From contig JAAOOA010000328.1 in NCBI GenBank assembly GCA_012861695.1, forward strand, positions 62,001-126,000: a stretch of 64,000 nucleotides of DNA, written 5' to 3'. The stretch comes from Trematomus loennbergii. Lineage: Eukaryota > Chordata > Actinopteri > Perciformes > Nototheniidae. Shown here piece after piece: positions 58,111 to 64,000 of this stretch (positions within the stretch are counted from its first letter, which is position 1; the number at the start of each line of letters is the position of its first letter). The notes under the pieces are model-generated. The model was not told the DNA's origin and ran no database searches. It saw only the letters and a program-made list of their open reading frames with translations. Both the position numbers and the translations under genes were made by a program.

Positions 58111-59800
58111 GCACATGTTAACAGTACCAAAAGTACCTCTAAAGTGTACTGAAGTACAGTGCTTGAGTAAATGTACTTAGTTCCTCTCCTGATCTGTAAA
58201 GCTCTCCAACATATGCAGGTTAGCATCCGGCAGCTTCTATGTGCTGGGGACCCGTACTGTACATTTCTCTCATCACACGTTGGGCTCCTCAACATGTGTG
58301 GGTTCCCAGCAGGACTCTCTGAGCTGCAGACACATTCTTTCTGTGACTTTGTTCCAGATATTTGGAGCATAATAACTGAAGCTGTTTCTCCATGTTCAGG
58401 AACTCCCATCCCCCGAGTCCTGCGGCAGGAAGCGCTCCTTCTCTCCAAGAACTCCTGGACCCTGCAAGCTGGTCCAGAACCAGAGTCCCAGTGAGAGTCC
58501 AGCCAGTGGACCTTAGTTAAACTACAACATTATTAGAGATCATGTTTAAAGTTAAAAAAGGATGCTTTCAGACTGAATCCAGAAGTTTCTCAAGCTACAG
58601 TCAAAGCAGGTCATTTAAAAACTGTAATAAGAATTACTCTGAATAATCTCTTTGGACATTTTATTTACATTCTTTTTAAACAATTATTTCAAATGTTTCT
58701 GACTTTCTATCTGAGTGCTTTTCTCATGAATTAACGACTTAAAACGTGTGTTTTTTTCTTGTGTATTTCATAATCCTACAGCATATTTGATTTTTTTTCA
58801 TGTAACTTTAAGGCTAAATATTATTTCCTCAGCTCTGTAATAAAAAAACAAATGTTTAGAATAAATATAATATGTTGTACTTATATCCCGATGAGTCAGC
58901 AGTAAAGCAGCCAGGCGTTAACGGTCAGCTGGCATGTGTATCTGTTCATTGGCTCATATGTGTAGCATGTTTAATGGCAGTGCTTTTAAAATGTCTGACA
59001 GGTGAATATGTCAGATCTCTGTGTCTTACTCAGAGAACTGTGTGCAGTGTTTTATAAAGAGTTGAGTTGCAGATTGTGTGCAGAGCTGAAATGTGTTTAG
59101 AGCTCCGTTTGATTTCATCCAGCCAGTTTTGCTGCAGCAAAGCATGAGCAGCAAGATCTCAGCTCCATTGAACCCCCCTGAGAGTTTCCATTGTAGTCTC
59201 CTGTTCGGATGTTTAGTTCAACAACATGAGGGAAGAAGAGGACGGCAAGTCTTTGGTCTCAGTGCATGTGCAAGTATTTTAAACAAGAACAAGAGTCCTT
59301 TCTTTGGAAGAAACTTCTCTTATCAGGAAAAGTGAGACGAGGGGTCAAACCCACGGTGTAGAAACCGATGGATTAGCATTCCCTCCTAAACCAATCAAGC
59401 AGCGGGATTACATTGAAACACAGGTGGTCGCATGCATCTGCCTGAATACCTTTAGTTTCATTTCATTCACATTAGCTTGCTCATATATCCCAGTGACTGC
59501 AATATGGCATCTCTTCTCTTCTTCTATCACACACTGTGATGTATTACATTGAATCCTTGTGAATGTGTCATGCTGATGACGGTAGAACCTTGCATGATAA
59601 CATGTATATAACTTCTATATTTGTGATCAATATGTAACATGATCAGAAGTGTAGAGTGTAATGGAACATTGTACCATGCTGAGGGAGCATTTCAAGTTCA
59701 CCATCTGCTCTTCTTCTTCAAGCTCTCTCTAACAACAGGTAGCAGCAAATGTCCTCAATGAGTCATTCATGGTGTTAGAGGTTAGTGGGCTTATCTTTTG
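58111..59800. other. Sequence without a recognised gene
   Basis: The start (to 58190) is the tail of the GTACTT-type element. Several short frames exist, none with a familiar motif. Confidence 0.4.
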
Positions 59801-59811
59801 TGGACAGACGT

Positions 59812-60735
59812 GATGTGTGGACGTGATGTGTAGACGTGATGTGTAGACGTGATGTGTGGACGTGATGTGTGGACGTGATGTGTGGACGTGATGTGTAGAC
59901 GTGATGTGATGGACGTGATGTGTAGACGTGATGTGTGGACGTGATGTGTGGACGTGATGGACGTGATGTGTAGACGTGATGTGTGGACGTGATGTGTGGA
60001 CGTGATGTGTAGACGTGATGGACGTGATGTGTAGACGTGATGTGTGGACGTGATGTGTGGACGTGATGTGTGGACGTGATGTGTGGACGTGATGTGTGGA
60101 CGTGATGTGTAGACGTGATGACGTGATGTGTGGACGTGATGTGTCGTGATGTGTGGACGTGATGTGTGGACGTGATGTGTAGACGTGATGGACGTGATGT
60201 GTGGACGTGATGTGTGGACGTGATGTGTAGACGTGATGTGTAGACGTGATGTGTAGACATGATGTGTAGACGTGATGTTTGGACATGATGTAGACGTGAT
60301 GTTTCTCCATTTCCTAGCAGACGTGTTTAAATAATCCTATGGATGTGATGTTTAGACGTGATGTGTAGACGTGATGTGTGGACGTGATGTGTGGACGTGA
60401 TGTGTGACGTGATGTGTGGACGTGATGTGTGGACGTGATGTGTAGACGTGATGTGTAGACGTGATGTGTAGACGTGATGTGTCGTGATGTGTGGACGTGA
60501 TGTGTGGACGTGATGGACGTGATGTGTGGACGTGATGTGTGGACGTGATGTGTGGACGTGATGTGTGGACGTGATGTGTAGACGTGATGTGTAGACGTGA
60601 TGTGTAGACATGATGTGTAGACGTGATGTTTGGACATGATGTGTGGACGTGATGTGTGGACGTGATGTGTGGACGTGATGTGTGGACGTGATGTGTAGAC
60701 GTGATGTGTGGACGTGATGTGTAGACGTGATGTTT
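59812..60735. repeat. 13-bp minisatellite ACGTGATGTGTRG, duplicated array
   Basis: About 60-65 units of ACGTGATGTGTAG / ACGTGATGTGTGG with some 10-bp short units. Two blocks (59812-60302, 60349-60735), each closed by ATGTTTCTCCATTTCCTAGC, show that a whole array was duplicated in tandem. The His/Thr-rich frames on the minus strand come from the repeat. Confidence 0.95.
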
Positions 60736-60779
60736 CTCCATTTCCTAGCAGACGTGTTTAAAATAATCCTATATATAGT

Positions 60780-61740
60780 TTGTTTATCTGTTCTGTGTGT
60801 CTCAGCCCCTCCTCTTGTATTCTTGGTGTGAACATGTGAACATCAGACCCTCTGCAGACCTCCTGATGCAGACTGCTTGACTCTGTAATCATTGACCTTC
60901 TTCAGAATAAACTCCTCAAAGACCGGCTTATTCCACGAATCTTCATTTCAGTGTAACGGAAAGGTTCCTCTCCATTTTATTATTATTTGTTAAATATAAT
61001 CTTTCTTTAATATATTGTATTTGTTTCATTTATATTTGATCAATACTTTACAATCAATGTAATATATTTATATAAACATAAAAGTCAAATAAAAGATAGA
61101 ATAAAAAGAGAATATTATATAAACACATGAAGTTATAATTGCATATTGTACTAAAATATATAACAAGTATATTACAATTTATAAAACGGACAAGTCAAAT
61201 CAAGCAATCTGATTGGTTCTTAGCCGTGATATACTGAGCGTATACCACGGGTAGAATTGTAAGTTACTTTTCACAACAAGTCAGTATCCCTCCGCGTCTG
61301 AGAAAACAGTATACAGTTGGGCTGAAAAGCAAACTGCTTCGCGTCGGGCCGAACCACGCCCCTTAACTGTGATGTAATGGCCATATAGCACGGCCTGTCG
61401 TGAGCTATTGCTTAAATGTATTGTTAATTATTAAGATATCAGTTCTTACTCGCTGCTGAAGAAAAGACAAATAACATGTTAATTCAATTTAATATATTTG
61501 TTACGTTCCCTCCTGGACTAGGGGAACCAAAGGGAAGTGACAACAATATAAATAACCGGGCGAGAGAAAAGAGGAGACTGAGTTGTGACGTCACAAGATG
61601 GTCTTAATGAATAAAAGAGGCTCACCAGCCAACTTGCAAAACAAACTTAAGGAGCAACTTTCTTCTAAAAGAAAGTGACTAAATGAACACATCACACAAA
61701 GATACACTGGAGCACGTCTCCTAACAATGAAACACATTAC
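60780..61740. other. Sequence without a recognised gene
   Basis: AT-rich. The stretch 61200-61420 (CTGATTGGTT, ATACCACGGG...) resembles an old fish DNA-transposon, ends not defined. Confidence 0.35.
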
Positions 61741-61742
61741 AC

Positions 61743-62463
61743 AGGTGCGACTAGCAGGCCTCACACAGAGACTGAAACACAGGTGAGACTAGCAGGCCTC
61801 ACACAGAGACTGAAACACAGGTGAGACTAGCAGGCCTCACACAGAGACTGAAACACAGGTGAGACTAGCAGGCCTCACACAGAGACTGAAACACAGGTGA
61901 GACTAGCAGGCCTCACACAGAGACTGAAACACAGGTGAGACTAGCAGGCCTCACACAGAGACTGAGACACAGGTGAGACTAGCAGGCCTCACACAGAGAC
62001 TGAAACAGGTGAGACTAGCAGGCCTCACACAGGAGACTGAGACACAGGTGAGACTAGCAGGCCTCACACAGAGACTGAGACACAGGTGAGACTAGCAGGC
62101 CTCACACAGAGACAGAGACACAGGTGAGACTAGCAGGCCTCACACAGAGACAGAGACACAGGTGAGACTAGCAGGCCTCACACAGAGACTGAGACACAGG
62201 TGAGACTAGCAGGCCTCACACAGAGACTGAAAAACACAGGTGAGACTAGCAGGCCTCACACAGGACAGAGACACAGGTGAGACTAGCAGGCCTCACACAG
62301 AGACAGAGACACAGGTGAGACAAGCAGGCCTCACACAGGACAGAGACACAGGTGAGACTAGCAGGCCTCACACAGAGACAGAGACACAGGTGAGACAAGC
62401 AGGCCTCACACAGGACAGAGACACAGGTGAGACTAGCAGGCCTCACACAGAGACAGAGACACC
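61743..62463. repeat. 38-bp minisatellite with embedded CAGGTGAG
   Basis: About 19 units of 33-38 bp built on CACAGGTGAGACTAGCAGGC and CTCACACAGAGAC. Each unit contains CAGGTGAG, a consensus splice donor. Frames through it are not genes. Confidence 0.95.
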
Positions 62464-62559
62464 ATGCAGCCAGAGGAGAAGGAGAGAGCGACTGCAGCCT
62501 TCCTCAAGCGTCACCTGGAGGGAGACACACACAAACACAACACGGCAATAAGTAACAAT

Positions 62560-63150
62560 ATTATTCATTTAATTTAACATAATTGAATGAATGTCATTTA
62601 ATATATGTTATTTTAATTGAACTTCTTATTTTTATATAAAACATTTTATATACAAATAAGAAGTTGAATTAAAATGTAGAATACAAATGAGTTATTTATA
62701 TACATGAAGTATAATAAATATAATAAAATATAACATGTGTATTACAATATGTATTGTTAATAATAACAACATATTAATGCTTAATTGCACAGTTAAAATG
62801 TATTGTAAATATTTTAAAACACGTATTTAATAGTAGATTATTCTGAGGACTTACCGCTGGGGCCAGGAGCTGAAGAAGAAGCAGAGAAATAACATATTAA
62901 ACATCAGAATAAAAACCTTCTGTTTCATAAACACAGATTAATTTAACGATGTTTGGAGCAACCGTTAATCTGAAGCGCGACGAGACAACCCCCGATTATC
63001 AGCATGGAGTCACGGGTTAATCAGGAGATAGTTTGCATTAATGTGTTTAATTAAGTGCAACGTCTTTCACTCAATACTTAACAATGAAGGCACAGAACTG
63101 CACTTAATCACATGCATGAAAAACAAGCAGAAAATCATGCGTAAGAATTA
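62560..63150. other. AT-rich sequence, no gene seen
   Basis: Includes an imperfect TTATTTTTATATAAAACATT fold near 62620-62680; nothing else noted. Confidence 0.4.
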
Positions 63151-63152
63151 TA

Positions 63153-63240
63153 ACTAGGGCTGTCAGTCGATTAAAATAGATAATCGCGATTAATCGCAAA
63201 TTGATCGGGCATTATCTGTTCTAAATGTACCTTAGAGGAA
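63153..63240. mobile_element. hAT-like end (TAGGGCTGTCAGTCGATTAA)
   Basis: Contains TAGGGCTGTCAGTCGATTAA and ATAATCGCGATTAATCGCA, the familiar end of an abundant vertebrate hAT MITE. The other end is not seen. Confidence 0.6.
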
Positions 63241-63450
63241 TATTTTTTTAAAGTTCTTAATACTCTTATCCAGGGGCGGACTGGGACTCTCGACCGGCAC
63301 ACTTCGGTACCGCTAGTAAATTGTCAACAGGGGGGGGGGTGCTAGTGACTTATCCGCAAGTAAATACCACTAGTAAATAGTCAACGGTGTTATTTTCATT
63401 TGAACAATGACAAATATTCTCCTGAATATTTTTCTATACAACAACCTGGA

Positions 63451-63451
<1 letters not shown>

Positions 63452-63534
<83 letters not shown>

Positions 63535-63535
63535 A

Positions 63536-63566
<31 letters not shown>

Positions 63567-63602
63567 TCTCTCCTTCTCTCTCTCTCTCTCTCTCTTCACT
63601 CT
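63452..63602. repeat. (CT)n microsatellite
   Basis: About 150 bp of CT dinucleotides with TTCACT and TTCTC interruptions. Ser/Leu frames across it are artefacts. Confidence 0.95.
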
Positions 63603-63833
63603 CCCAACCCTACTTCTCTGCACTGAGCCAGTTGCTCAAACAGACAAGCCTGTTTACAGTTGTCGTTGAAATGCCGCTCCTCTGTCTTCATAACAGTCAA
63701 AGCATGAGACTGAAGTTCCCACTGTGGGTCAAAATAATGCGCTGTGATGTGCAGCCGACACATTGGATGCGATCCGAATCAGCCCCTCTTCCTCCACAAG
63801 TTAAAAGAAGGAGCGTTACTCCATTAGCCCACT

Positions 63834-64000
63834 GCTAAAGTGTCTAGAGGACATAAAGGCCTGGATGGCGTGCAACTTCTTAAAACTGAATGAAGGAAAA
63901 ACAGAAGTAATGGTTTTTGGTGGCACAACTGGCACCACTTCTGTAGACCTGGGTTCCCTGGCTCAGTACACCAAGCCCACCATTACGAACCTTGGCATTA
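63834..64000 (+). mobile_element. LINE (L2/CR1-like) RT fragment, cut by the window end
   Basis: The plus-strand frame reads KCLEDIKAWMACNFLKLNEG and KTEVMVFGG, the region just after the RT catalytic box in fish L2-type LINEs. It runs off the window. Confidence 0.75.

Noticed and set aside
57510..58448. 312-codon minus frame
   Set aside because: Most of it is the GTACACCATGTAC minisatellite; no domain.
59729..60741. 193-codon His/Thr/Ser-rich minus frames
   Set aside because: Translation of the 13-bp minisatellite; 39-bp periodicity explains the open frame.
61743..62463. CRISPR-like direct repeats
   Set aside because: No unique spacers between units and the DNA is vertebrate; it is a minisatellite.
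62240..62551. Frames across the 38-bp array
   Set aside because: Repeat translation only.
48483..64000. B30.2 (PRY-SPRY) exon expected after the NLR LRRs
   Set aside because: No frame with SPRY motifs found; the gene either ends earlier, lost the exon, or continues outside.

Overview
The window looks like teleost fish nuclear DNA. It carries exons of the fish-expanded NLRC3-like NLR family (about 30-residue N-terminal peptide exons, a FISNA-NACHT exon, LRR exons of about 171-174 bp). The transposon load is also fish-like: Harbinger, hAT, TTAA-target elements, L1/L2/Rex-type LINEs, DIRS, an endogenous retrovirus and a Maverick/Polinton-like element, with many micro- and minisatellites. No species can be named from the sequence. 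No rRNA, tRNA or CRISPR was seen.

The only host gene I can support is one NLRC3-like gene on the + strand, 1518-48482. In order it shows a start-codon exon (1518-1672), three more copies of the N-terminal peptide exon (3208-3287, 22527-22631, 41808-41912), a 44-bp exon, a 1.87-kb FISNA-NACHT exon (42695-44564), three LRR exons and two short 3' exons. The copy as written is broken by several one-base losses and a stop, mostly in short homopolymers. Two introns of about 19 kb each are stuffed with nested elements.

The first big intron (3288-22526) holds a LINE tail and two outer DNA-transposon shells (TTAA ends 5083/20015; GCGGTCGAATA ends 5751/19500). Inside them lie a 10.56-kb minus-strand endogenous retrovirus (5920-16480) and a minus-strand LINE with three internal minisatellites. 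An ORF1-only retroelement split by a hAT element follows. The ERV has LTRs, a 4-bp target duplication, a tRNA-Trp-type primer site, broken gag, integrase remnants and an Env-leader-like ORF; most of pol is missing.

The second big intron (22632-41807) is one Harbinger element (22813-41752) with a Myb-like gene and a transposase exon. It carries a minus-strand L1-type LINE, and that LINE is split by a 10.97-kb palindrome (26833-37801). The palindrome has a perfect 6-bp target duplication (GTGGAC), AG...CT termini and 4.4-kb inverted arms. Each end has a pair of TATGCTAATGAG sites 21 bp apart. The left arm has small virus-like ORFs, and a 1.9-kb octanucleotide satellite lies at the centre. I read it as an integrated palindromic (defective-genome-like) Maverick/adintovirus-type element. 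It is the most unusual object in the window.

From 48.5 kb to the end there is no host gene I can support. This part holds a Rex3-like LINE tail, a GGGGCCTCATTTATAAA-ended transposon split by a hAT, a DIRS-like retroelement with inverted termini interrupted by a hAT and a TTAA element, three long minisatellites, a CT microsatellite and the start of another LINE running off the end.
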